From Doris montereyensis (taxonomy: Eukaryota; Mollusca; Gastropoda; Nudibranchia; Dorididae): a stretch of DNA of 64,000 bases. The notes under the pieces were generated by a model, which was given only the letters and a program-made list of their open reading frames with translations, ran no database searches and was not told where the DNA came from. The position numbers and the translations under genes are program-made. The stretch covers positions 41,001 to 105,000 of the forward strand of contig JAXRKP010000337.1 of assembly GCA_037039925.1 (NCBI GenBank), written 5' to 3'. Below, piece by piece: positions 1 to 41,139 of the stretch (within the stretch, counting starts at the first letter, position 1; every line of letters starts with the position of its first letter).

Positions 1-2680
1 CATAGGGTAGAAGAATGGTAATTTCGATATGATGATAATCATGGGATAGAAGAATGGTAATTTTAATATGATGATAATCATAGCATAGGAGAATGGTAAT
101 TTTAATATAATGGTAATCATGGGATAGAAGAATGGTAATTTTAATATGATGATAATCATAGCATAGGAGAATGGTAATTTTAATATGATGATAATCATAG
201 CATAGGAGAATGGTAATTTTAATATGATGATAATAATAGCATAGGAAAATGGTAATTTTAATATGATGATAATCATAGGATAGAATGGTAATTTTAATAT
301 GATGATAATCATAGGATAGAATGGTAATTTTAATATGATGATAATCATAGGATAGAAGAATGGTAATTTTAATATGATGATAATCATAGGATAGAAGAAT
401 GGTAATTTTAATATGATGATAATCATAGGATAGAAGAATGGTAATTTTAATATGATGATAATCATAGGATAGAAGAATGGTAATTTTAATATAATGGTAA
501 TCATGGGATAGAAGAATGGTAATTTTAATATGATGATAATCATAGGATAGAAGAATGGTAATTTTAATATGATGGTAATCATAGGATAGAAGAATGGTAA
601 TTTTAATATAATGGTAATCATAGGATAGAATGATAATTTTAATATGATGATAATCATAGCATAGGAGAATGGTAATTTTAATATGATGATAATCATAGCA
701 TAGGAGAATGGTAATTTTAATATGATGATAATCATAGGATAGAATGGTAATTTTAATATGATGATAATCATAGGATAGAATGGTAATTTTAATATGATGA
801 TAATCATAGGATAGAAGAATGGTAATTTTAATATGATGATAATCATAGGATAGAAGAATGGTAATTTTAATATGATGATATTCATAGGATAAAATGGTAA
901 TTTTAATATGATGATAATCATAGCATAGGAGAATGGTAATTTTAATATGATGACAATCATAGGATAGAAGAATGGTAATTTTAATATGATGATAATCATA
1001 GGATAGAAGAATGGTAATTTTAATATAATGGTAATCATGGGATAGAAGAATGGTAATTTTAATATGATGATAATCATAGGATAGAAGAATGGTAATTTTA
1101 ATATGATGGTAATCATAGGATAGAAGAATGGTAATTTTAATATAATGGTAATCATAGGATAGAATGATAATTTTAATATGATGATAATCATAGCATAGGA
1201 GAATGGTAATTTTAATATAATGGTAATCATGGGATAGAAGAATGGTAATTTTAATATGATGGTAATCATAGGAGAGAACAGTAATTTTAATTGATGGTAA
1301 TCATAGGATAGAATGGTCATTTTAATATGATGGTAATCATAGGATAGAACAATGGCAATTTTAATATGATGGTAATCATAGGAGAGAACAGTAATTTTAA
1401 TTGATGGTAATCATACAATAGAATGGTAATTTTAATATGATGATAATCATAGGGTAGAAGAATGGTAATTTTAATATGATGGTAATCATAGGATAGAAGA
1501 ATGGTAATTTTAATATGATGGTAATCATAGGATAGAAGAATGGCAATTTTAATATGATGGTAATCATAGGATAGAATGGTAACTTTAATATGATGGTAAT
1601 CATAGGATAGAATGGTAATTTTAATATGATGGTAATCATAGGATAGAATGGCAATTTTAATATGATGGTAATCATAGGATAGAATGGTAATTTTAATATG
1701 ATGGTAATCATAGGATAGAATGGTAACTTTAATATGATGGTAATCATATGATAGAATGGTAATTTTAATATGATGGTAATCATAGGACAGAATGGTATTT
1801 CAATATGATGGTAATCATAGGACAGAATGGTATTTCAATATGATGGTAATCATAGGATAGAAGAATGGTATTTTAATATGATGATAATCATAGGATAGAA
1901 GAATGGAAATTTTAATTGATGGTAATCAGAGGATAGAATGGTGATTTTAATATGATGGTAATCATAGGATGTAAGAATAGTAATTTTAATATGATGGTAA
2001 TCATAGGATAGAATGGTGATTTTAATATGATGGTAATCATAGGATAGAAGGGCAATTTTAATATGATGGTAATCATAGGATAAAATGGTAATTTTAATAT
2101 GATGGTAATCATAGGATAAAATGGTAATTTTAATATGATGGTAATCATGATGGATAGATAAAAGAATGGTATAGGATAGAAGAATGGTAATTTTAATATG
2201 ATGGTAATCATAGGATAGAAGAATGGCAATTTTAATATGATGGTAATCATAGGATAGAATGGTGATTTTAATATGATGGTAATCATAGGATAGAAGAATG
2301 GTAATTTTAATATGATGGTAATCATAGGATAGAATGGTAATTTTAATATGATGGTAATCATAGGATAGAATGGCAATTTTAATATGATGGTAATCATAGG
2401 ATAGAATGGCATATTTAATATGATGATAATCATAGGACAGAAGAATGGTAATTTTAATATGATGGTAATCATAGGACAGAAGAATGGTAATTTTAATATG
2501 ATGGTAATCATAGGATAGAATGGTAATTTTAATATGATGGTAATCATAGGATAGAATGGCATATTTAATATGATGATAATCATAGGATAGAATGACAATT
2601 TTAATATGATGATAATCATAGGACAGAAGAATGGTAATTTTAATATGATGGTAATCATAGGACAGAAGAATCGTAATTTT
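1..2680. repeat. minisatellite A, 36/39-bp unit
   Basis: Tandem array of roughly 70 AT-rich units that already runs at base 1, so it continues to the left. Core parts of the unit are GGTAATTTTAATATGATG and GTAATCATAGGATAGAA. Units of 36 and 39 bp alternate by presence of AGA, and subtypes GCATAGGAGA and GGACAGAAGA form local blocks, as expected from unequal exchange. Long open frames through the array exist only because both unit lengths are multiples of three; they are not genes. Confidence 0.97.
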
Positions 2681-2829
2681 AAATAAAATAAATCGCAACA
2701 TTATTACTATAGTGTGAATATCAACAATAACAGCATCCCTCATGATGATGATAAGGGGGATTATTATAATAACAAGAACAATAATGATACAATGAGACTA
2801 ATGAGAGAGAGAGAGAGAGATCTAATATC

Positions 2830-2861
<32 letters not shown>

Positions 2862-3310
2862 TATCTTTACTGTCTATTCAAGGCAATTTTTCATTTGACA
2901 TAGTGCTTGGGAAATCGAAAACATGGGATATACACAAGGGCGTCTTCTGCTTGGAACCTCCTATAAATATTGCATTACACCGAGAAGGAACTATTTAAAT
3001 TTTTTTAGCCATACACTCCCATCACATCAATTTGCTTTATCAAACACACACACTCACACGCACCAGCGTTACAGTATTTTTCAACTCCTCCCCTGTCTGT
3101 AGGGCCATTGGTAACGTCACGTGCGTGAGACGTGGTTCGTCAATGAACAATAAACTCAAATTTTGGAGCCAGGCACCAATCTATCCTGCAACTGGTGATG
3201 TATGGCGCACGAGCAGTTCCTGCTGGTCGACGATATCTATTTTATCTCGATTCAAGCCATCGAGGTTTGGAAGCTAGGTTCAAGTCGACATGCTGATACA
3301 CACTAGTTTG
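2681..3310. other. mostly unique non-coding DNA with short microsatellites
   Basis: Holds a GA run near 2,806-2,820 and an (AAT)n run near 2,834-2,862. The rest is unique sequence with no convincing exon on either strand. Confidence 0.6.
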
Positions 3311-3316
3311 TTTTGT

Positions 3317-3655
<339 letters not shown>

Positions 3656-3658
<3 letters not shown>

Positions 3659-4267
3659 CATAATGTACTCTAATCTTTTAATCTAGATATTTTAGACTTG
3701 TTTACATGAAGCTGGGGAGTTTCTTTTCTTCTGCCTGGGCCAATGTGAGGGGAAATTGTAATCAGCTGGTATCGCATGGTGCACTATGACTAGCTCTATA
3801 CTATGTGTAAAACTGAGATCAGCTGACAAGAAAGCTTTTGGAATGCATGGCAAATCAAGGGCACAAACGCTTTTGTGAAGACAAGAAGACTTTATTTTAT
3901 TTTCTGCCAGAACGGCTACTCCGGCCACCTGGCTCTCCACCGGGACTCTGTCCCTGAACGCCATGAGCCTTTGCGGCGCTCTGGACCCCCGGCAGATTTG
4001 TCAAGGTTTTTTAAGGGCTCTGGTTGCATCTCTGATCATAGTCCCTGGGTATTTATCCATCTTACTTTTTATGTATTTGTATTTTTTAATATTTCATTAT
4101 TTATTTATTTTGGTTTCTCACAACTGCACAGGGCTTGGGTATGGTTCTACATTGTTGCTAGCCATAACGTTAAGCCAGCGTTAATGCACAACTTTGTATA
4201 AGCATGAAATTCCATGTGGAATCTAATAGTGGCAGGTCCCCTACATGTTTGTATTATTAAACCAAAG
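3656..4267. other. unique sequence, no supported gene
   Basis: AT-rich except for a GC-richer island at about 3,890-4,015. On the minus strand that island is followed closely by AATAAAATAAAG, which could be a poly(A) signal, but no family is recognisable in any frame and no clear splice structure is visible. Confidence 0.4.
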
Positions 4268-4575
4268 GGCTTTTTCTTTTATATTTCATTTCATTTGCCC
4301 ACATTCACCATTAAGGCGATCAGAGAGGTTTTGATAGGATTTTTCTTCTTGTTAGAACTGTCCTGTATACAGTCAAGGCATCTTTAACGTGCACAGAGTG
4401 TTTTGATCTGCACACATGACCTCCTTTTTTATCGTCCATATCCCATTGGTCATAATATTATGACAGCTTTACGTACCTAACCCCAAAATAACTCAACAAA
4501 ATTATTCAACCAGTCGGGTACGAATCCACTACCCTTTGGTTGAGAGCCCGACACCTCACCTCTAGACCATCGAGT
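4268..4575 (-). mobile_element. tRNA-derived SINE (family 1)
   Basis: Read on the minus strand, it begins with a tRNA-like head: GGGGACTCGATGGTCTAGAG, then CTCTCAACCAAAGGGTAGTG and a B-box-like GGATTCGTACC. A body follows, and it ends in an A-rich tail near 4,268-4,298. The region 4,298-4,385 (CCACATTCACCATTAAGGCG on the plus strand) is shared with 62,846-62,950, and the head is shared with 53,757-53,840. The neighbouring 60-bp array repeats the first 20 bases of this SINE. Confidence 0.75.
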
Positions 4576-7500
4576 CCCCTTGATGGAAAGTAGCAATATA
4601 CCAGATTGAAACAAGTTACCTCTAAACTATCGAGTCCCCTTGATGGACAGTAGCAACATACCAGATTGAAACAAGTTACCTCTAAACTATCAGAGTCCCC
4701 TTGAGTCCCCTTGATGGACAGTAGCAACATTCCAGATTGGAACAAGTTACCTCTAAACTATCGAGTCTCCTTGATGGACAGTAGCAACATACCAGATTGG
4801 AACAAGTTACATCTCTAAACTATCGAGTCCCCTTGATGGACAGTAGCAAGATACCAGATTGGAACAAGTTACCTCTAGACCATCGAGTCCCCTATATAGA
4901 AAATAGCAACATACCAGATTGAAACAAGTTACCTCTGAACAATCGAGTCCCCTTCATGGACAGTAGCAACATACCAGATTGGAACAAGTTACCCTACCAT
5001 CGAGTCCCCTTGATGGAAAGTAGCAACATACCAGATTGGAACAAGTTACTCTACCATCGAGTCCCCTTGATGGACAGTAGCAACATACCAGATTGGAACA
5101 AGTTACCTACCATCGAGTCCCCTTGATGGACAGTAGCAAGATACCACATTGGAACAAGTTACCTCTAGACTATCGAGTCCCCTTGATGGAAAGTAGCAAC
5201 ATACCAGATTGGAACAAGTTACCTCTAAACTATCGAGTCCCCTTGATGGAACAAAAGTAGTCCCCAACATACCAGATTGGAACAAGTTACCTCTAAACTA
5301 TCGAGTCCCCTTGATGGAAAGTAGCAACATACCAGATTGGAACAAGTTACCTCTAAACTATCGAGTCCCCTTGATGGAAAGTAGCAACATACCAGATTGG
5401 AACAAGTTACCTCTAGACCATCGAGTCCCCTTGATGGAAAGTAGCAACATACCAGATTGGAACAAGTTACCTCTAGACCATCGAGTCCCCTTTGATGCAC
5501 AGTAGCAATATACCAGATTGGAACAAGTTACCTACCATCGAGTCCCCTTGATGCACAGTAGCAATATAACAGATTGGAACAAGTTACCTCTAGATCATCG
5601 AGTCCCCTTGATGGAAAGTAGCAACATACCAGATTGGAACAAGTTACCTACCATCGAGTCCCCTTGATGTACAGTAGCAATATACCAGATTGGAAGAAGT
5701 TACCTCTGAACAATCGAGTCCCCTTGATTGACAGTAGCAAGATACCAGATTGGAACAAGTTACCTCTGAACAATCGAGTCCCCTTGATGGAAAGTAGCAA
5801 CATACCAGATTGGAACAAGTTACCTCTGAACCATCGAGTCCCCTTGATGGACAGTAGCAACACACCAGATTGTATCAAGTTACCTCTGAACCATCGAGTC
5901 CCCTTGATGGACAGTAGCAATATACCAGATTGGAACAAGGTAGTCCCCTCTAGACCATCTAGACCATCGAGTCCCCTTGATGGTTACCTCTAGACCATCA
6001 GTCCCCTTGAGCAGTAGCATACCAGATTGGAACAAGTTACCTCTAGACCATCGAGTCCCCTTGATGGAAAGTAGCAAGATACCAGATTGGAACAAGTTAC
6101 CTCTAGACCATCGAGTCCCCTTGATGGACAGTAGCAAGATACCAGATTGGAACAAGTTACCTCTAGACCATCGAGTCCCCTTGATGGAAAGTAGCAACAT
6201 ACCAGATTGGAACAAGTTACCTCTAGACCAGAGTCCCCTTGATGGAAGTAGCAACATACCAGATTGGAACAAGTTACCTCTAGACTATCGAGTCCCCTTG
6301 ATGGAAAACAACATACCAGATTGAAACAAGTAGACCATCGAGTCCCCTTGATGGACAGTAGCAAGATACCAGATTGGAACAAGTTACCTCTGAACCATCG
6401 AGTCCCCTTGATGGAAAGTAGCAACATACCAGATTGGAACAAGTTACCTCTATACCATCGAGTCCCCTTGATGGAAAGTAGCAACACCAGATTGGAACCT
6501 ACCTCTAGACCATCGAGTCCCCTTGATTTAAAGTAACAACATACCAGATTGGAACAAGTTACCTCTAGACCATCGAGTCCCCTTGATGGAAATAGCAATA
6601 TACCAGATTGGAACAAGTTACCTCTAGACCATCGAGTCCCCTTGATGGAAAGTAGCAACATACCAGATTGGAACAAGTTACCTCTAGACCATCGAGTCCC
6701 CTTGATTTAAAGTAACAACATACCAGATTCGAACAAGTTACCTCTGAACCATCGAGTCCCCTTGATGGAAAGTAGCAACATACCAGATTGGAACAAGTTA
6801 CCTCTAGACCATCGAGTCCCCTTGATGGAAAGTAGCAACATACCAGATTGGAACAAGTTACCTCTAAACTATCGAGTCCCCTTGATGGAAAGTAGCAACA
6901 TACCAGTTTGGAACAAGTTACCTCTAGACCATCGAGTCCCCTTGATGGAAAGTAGCAACATACCAGATTGGAACAAGTTACCTCTAGACCATCGAGTCCC
7001 CTTGATGGAAAGTAGCAACATACCAGATTGGAACAAGTTACCTCTAGACCATCGAGTCCCCTTGATGGAAAGTAGCAACATACCAGATTGGAACAAGTTA
7101 CCTCCATCGAGTCCCCTTGATGGAAAGTTACCTCTAGACCATCGAGTCCCCTTGATGGAAAGTAGCAACATACCAGATTGGAACAAGTTACCTACCATCG
7201 AATCCCCTTGATGGAAAATAGCAACATACCAGATTGGAACAAGTTACATCTAGACCATCGAGTCCCCTTGATGGAAAGTAGCAACATACCAGATTGGAAC
7301 AAGTTACCTCTGGACCATCGAGTCCCCTTGATGGAAAGTAGCAATATACCAGATTGGAACAAGTTACCTACCACCGAGTCCCCTTGATGGAAAGTAGCAA
7401 TATAACAGATTGGAACAAGTTACATCTAGACCATCGAGTCCCGTTGATGGAAAGTAGCAATATACCAGATTGGAACAAGTTACATCTAGACCATCGAGTC

Positions 7501-7878
7501 CCCTTGATGGAAAGTAGCAACATACCAGATTGGAACAAGTTACCTCTAGACCATCGAGTCCCCTTGATGGAAAGTAGCAACATACCAGATTGGAACAAGT
7601 CACCTCTAGACCATCGAGTCCCCTTGATGGAAAGTAGCAACATACCAGATTGGAACAAGTTACCTCTAGACCATCGAGTCCCCTTGATGGAAAGTAGCAA
7701 CATACCAGATTGGAACAAGTTACCTCTAGACCATCGAGTCCCCTTCATGGAAAGTAGCAACATACCAGATTGGAACAAGTTACCTACCATCGAGTCCCCT
7801 TGATGGAAAGTAGCAATATACCAGATTGGAACAAGTTACCTCTGGACCATCGAGTTTCCCTGATGGACATTAGCAACA
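4550..7878. repeat. minisatellite B, about 60-bp unit, seeded at a SINE end
   Basis: About 55 units. Parts of the unit: CTCTAGACCATCGAGTCCCC, TTGATGGAAAGTAGCAACAT, ACCAGATTGGAACAAGTTAC. The first part is the reverse complement of the 5' end of the SINE at 4,268-4,575, and the first unit runs directly out of that SINE. Units are very similar in 6,600-7,800 and more broken (deletions, partial units) before 6,550. Open frames on both strands are repeat translations. Confidence 0.97.
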
Positions 7879-8804
7879 TAAGAGATGAAGAAATTACTGT
7901 CAGATTTCATCTTCGAGAGCAGTAACATTCTCATAACCCTTTTTTCATACGTAAAAATAAATGTACATAAATTTGGAATATTATTTCCTGATAATAAGGT
8001 AAAAATATTTAATGATGAAGAAAGAAATCAAATTCTTAGAATGATAGTGATAGTGATAACACATAATTTCGAGAGAAAAAATTATGGATAAACTAGACCA
8101 TAATAAAAAATAACTATGACGAAGAATAAGTATTGGTTTGAATGACGCTAAAGATATGTTATAGAAAGAAAGTTGTACTATTATTCTTAATGCTACTATT
8201 TTTATTTATAGTTGTAGGAAAGGAAGGGGATCGGGCCCCTACTACTAACATATTCTTTTCTGTAATAAAAAATACCATTTTTACATAAGAACGATATATG
8301 CTATTTTATAAAATTCATTTTTTTTTAAATTATCCAAAATATCTGAAAATCCCTAAGTCATTCTTTACATGTTGAATGGAAAAAAACGATCTGCACAGGT
8401 GTTGAGTTATTTTTTCCTATTAATTTTCCTATAGACTTTTCAATGGATTCTTTGGAAATTTGGCATGTACATGCTTGGTATCAGGAGTAAGCTCTCTACA
8501 CAGTTGAATATGTCCTTTTTTTCATATCTTAAAGACTCTGAGAAATTCATGACTTTTGGTGCAAAATTGAGAAAAAAAATGTTTTTTCCTAACCTCCATT
8601 TTTGAAATTTTGTCAATCAAAACACTTTTCAAGATATAAAAAAAATCGATGCGAGAATGCAATGACATCGGTTTGAAGTTTCTACATGCAAAACTATAAA
8701 CACCTTAAACGAAACAAAGGTTGCAAAATTGCAAAAGACAACAACAAACAAACAAACAAAACCCAAGTTTGATACAGAATAGCCTTGGTACCAATCAGCG
8801 TTCA
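7879..8804. other. AT-rich unique sequence
   Basis: No exon, RNA gene or transposon could be supported. It contains several short A and T runs. Confidence 0.5.
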
Positions 8805-9475
8805 GTGGCCCTCTCTGGCTAATGACGTAATAGCTTTTTGGCTAATGACGTAATAGCTCTTTGGCTAATGACGTAATAGCTCTTTGGCTAATGATGTAAT
8901 AGCTCTTTGGCTGATGATGTAATAGCTCTTTGGCTAATGATGTAATAGCTCTTTGGCTAATGATGTAATAGCTCTTTGGCTAATGATGTAATAGCTCTTT
9001 GGCTAATGACGTAATAGCTCTTTGGCTAATGATGTAATAGCTCTTTGGCTAATGACGTAATAGCTCTTTGGCTAATGATGTAATAGCTCTTTGGCTAATG
9101 ATTTAATAGCTCTTTGGCTACTGATGTGATAGCTCTTTGGCTAATGATGTAATAGCTCTTTGGCTAATGATGTAATAGCTCTTTGGCTAATAACGTAATA
9201 GCTCTTTGGCTAATGATGTAATAGCTCTTTGGCTAATGGTGTAATAGCTCTTTGGCTAATGATGTAATAGCTCTTTGGCTAATGACGTAATAGCTCTTTG
9301 GCTAATGACGTAATAGCTCTTTGGCTAATGATGTAATAGCTCTTTGGCTAATGATGTAATAGCTCTTTGGCTAATGATGTAATAGCTCTTTGGCTAATGA
9401 TGTAATAACTCTTTGGCTAATGATGTAATAGCTCTTTGGCTAATGATGTAATAGCTCTTTGGCTAATGATGTAGT
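8805..9475. repeat. minisatellite C, 23-bp unit
   Basis: About 28 copies of a unit containing TAGCTCTTTGGCTAATGATG and TAA. The main variation is GATG versus GACG (a CpG/TpG site), so part of the diversity looks like deamination of a methylated CpG. Confidence 0.97.
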
Positions 9476-9519
9476 CGGCTGTCGTTTTCCCCAACCCTTC
9501 TGTCAATACTACTTTTTAT

Positions 9520-9740
9520 TATTCCCAATCAGGTTGTGAAAACCATTATTTCATTTTCCAAACCTGCTGTTGGGAATACTGCTAAATCTACTCTTTCTTA
9601 TTCCCAACCGGGTGTTGGGAATACTGCTAAATCTACTTTTTCTTATTCCCAACCGGGTGTTGGGAATCCACGCAAATGTACCTCTTTTTCTTATTCCCAA
9701 CAGAAAGTTGTGAATACACTTTTTTCTTCTTATTCATAAC
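9520..9740. repeat. foldback repeat cluster (TTCCCAAC...GTTGGGAA)
   Basis: About four to five copies of a roughly 40-bp unit. Each carries an inverted pair TTATTCCCAAC and GTTGGGAATA around a short loop, followed by CTGCTAAATCTACT. Related hairpins recur at 10,200-10,280, 12,665-12,830 and 13,745-13,770, so this is a dispersed short foldback family that is locally tandem here. Confidence 0.75.
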
Positions 9741-9744
9741 CGTT

Positions 9745-10032
<288 letters not shown>

Positions 10033-10819
10033 TCTACTGTCACTATTATTATAGGTTACGATCATAGATCTGTAACTTTATCAACTATCTCGGGAAGTCG
10101 CGGCTATCATCCGGCAGTTTCTTGTTAAATGTATTTTGTGCTAGTATTAGATTTGATTTTGATTTGATATACGTCTTTGATAGGTATATGGTTGGAAATA
10201 ACAAAAAAGGAGTAGATCTATTCCCAACACCCGTTTGGGAATAATAAAAATTCTTATTCACGTCACGGTTGGGAATAATCACTTCGAAAGTAATAACGTC
10301 CTGAGTCACGCTTTCAAACGATTTCCAAGAAACGAGAAACGATCGTATAGAACTACAGGCAGGATACGCTCAATAGTTATACTAACAAAATAATCTAGAA
10401 GGTATCGATTATTATGTTTATCAACGAAAACAAATACTGTAATGCTTCCGTTTGACTCTATTTACCATAGATTTACATGTTTAAGAAAGACATTATCTGA
10501 CATGATTCAGATAACTCCCAACGGTAGTGTTCGTTTTACTAAGTAGGTACCGCATGCTGTTTCTGTTTGTTGCAACACTGGACAAACATTTTTTGTGGTA
10601 TCGAACATGATGACTCCAACTAATGAGGGGAAAAGTAAGAGGTTTGCCAGTTACGCAATTTTGAGGCAAAATTTTAAAAAGATTTGAAAGGATTTTGAAA
10701 AAAAAAACAACTCTCTTTGCGATTCTATGACAAATACGAAGGAAACGACATTGAGTGGTATTAAAGCCCCATAGGAACAAAGACGAAACAAATACAAGAA
10801 ATATCCAGAAAAGAACCTG
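10033..10819. other. unique sequence with two foldback-repeat copies
   Basis: The foldback family appears near 10,218-10,245 (ATTCCCAACACCCGTTTGGG) and 10,265-10,280. No gene is supported. Confidence 0.5.
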
Positions 10820-10912
10820 TCCACCATGAGGATCGAATCCACGACCTCTGCGTCGGCACCCAACGCCAAGCCAAGAAAGGAAAGCGTGCTACCAACCGAG
10901 CTAACTTCACAC
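10820..10912 (-). mobile_element. tRNA-like SINE head or tRNA pseudogene
   Basis: On the minus strand it contains an A-box-like TTAGCTCGGTTGGTAGCACG and a B-box-like GTGGATTCGATCC. About 50 bases separate the two boxes. That is too long for an ordinary cloverleaf and there is no clean anticodon stem. A tRNA-derived SINE fragment is more likely than a working tRNA gene. Confidence 0.55.
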
Positions 10913-11927
10913 TATGACAAACACGTGTAGAAGTACTTCGATAAAAATGGACATATTGGAGATATATTTTTATGTATATTTTAGACGCATATGTTGGGGG
11001 CAGGTATATTTCATGGCAACGGTGACGATCTACATTTCTTGATTAAACCAAGATAATTTTATCATCGAACTTTCTTGGCCTAATAATTGGGGATTTTGAC
11101 TGTAAATCCGGGTTTTTGTGAAAAAAATATTTTCATTTACATAGATCTATGCATGATTTTTATTTATTAATTTGAATATTTTTCATAGTGGTTCTAACGC
11201 AGTGAAAATATTGTCGTGCCAAGTTTTAGGTTTTGAGGCATCATTTTTATTGTTCAAACATATCAAACGCCATGAGGTGGGCCCAACGAAACAGAATACT
11301 TCTATCTCGCGTGGGTGGGTCCAACGCCTTCTATGTATAAATTACTATAAAGGATAAAGCTCTAGGTGATTTGGTGGGTCACAAAGTCATCAAGAAGAGA
11401 TGTTGTAACTTAAGAGTTTTCAAACTTTACTTCACGTGTGCTTCCTATTTTATTTATTGCAAAACAAACTGTTCCCAAAGATAATTCCTTTCATTCCATT
11501 GCGAAGTTGGCAGTATGGCAAGTAAGATATGTATTGAACATTGACAGTTTTAGGCTCTCTTCCCCGATATCTTCCTCCTCCCTCCCCACCCCATACTCTC
11601 CGGATTTTTGGTGGGTCATAAATTTTATTTTGGCATTACAACTGAAAAATATCAGACAATATTCCTTCACTTGTTCTCTGAACTTCCTTATTCTTTTACG
11701 CCGCTAAACTGTAAAATTATCATTTGCCTAGAATTGAGATCTAGATCTAGGTTTATTATTATTATTATTAGTATAGCTAGATCTGATTTGTTTATTAAAA
11801 ATAACTTTTAGTTATGTCTTCTGTTGACCACATAGCATTGTTATAAGTTCATAAATGATCGTTGGGGTTACTATTGATAATTTCTAGATCTAGATCAGTC
11901 AGGAGTGGATCTGGATCTAATGCGACT
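10913..11927. other. region upstream of deltex exon 1, no clear promoter motif
   Basis: AT-rich unique sequence with a short (ATT)n near 11,755-11,770 and AGATCTAGATCT-type palindromes near 11,736 and 11,884. No TATA box or 5'UTR exon can be assigned with confidence. Confidence 0.4.
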
Positions 11928-41059
<29,132 letters not shown>

Positions 41060-41090
41060 TTTATTTGCTTAAGTTATAAAAAATTTAAAA

Positions 41091-41096
41091 ATTAAA
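41091..41096 (+). terminator. possible deltex poly(A) signal ATTAAA
   Basis: ATTAAA lies 32 bp after the stop, just before the palindromic array starts at about 41,140. A short 3'UTR is possible; otherwise the array itself would be transcribed. Confidence 0.4.
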
Positions 41097-41139
41097 CCAG
41101 TACGAACAAACAGCAAATAAGGGTGTTTTTCCTTCAACT

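Noticed and set aside
1397..2743. Long open frames of 120-300 codons in minisatellite A
   Set aside because: The unit lengths 36 and 39 are multiples of 3, so frames stay open by arithmetic. The peptides are repeats such as MITIILKLPFYP with no domain.
4506..7803. Many overlapping open frames on both strands in the 60-bp array
   Set aside because: A 60-bp period keeps frames open; the same segment is open on both strands and the peptides are pure repeats.
10820..10912. Functional tRNA gene on the minus strand
   Set aside because: A and B boxes are too far apart and there is no proper anticodon arm; SINE-derived sequence is the better reading.
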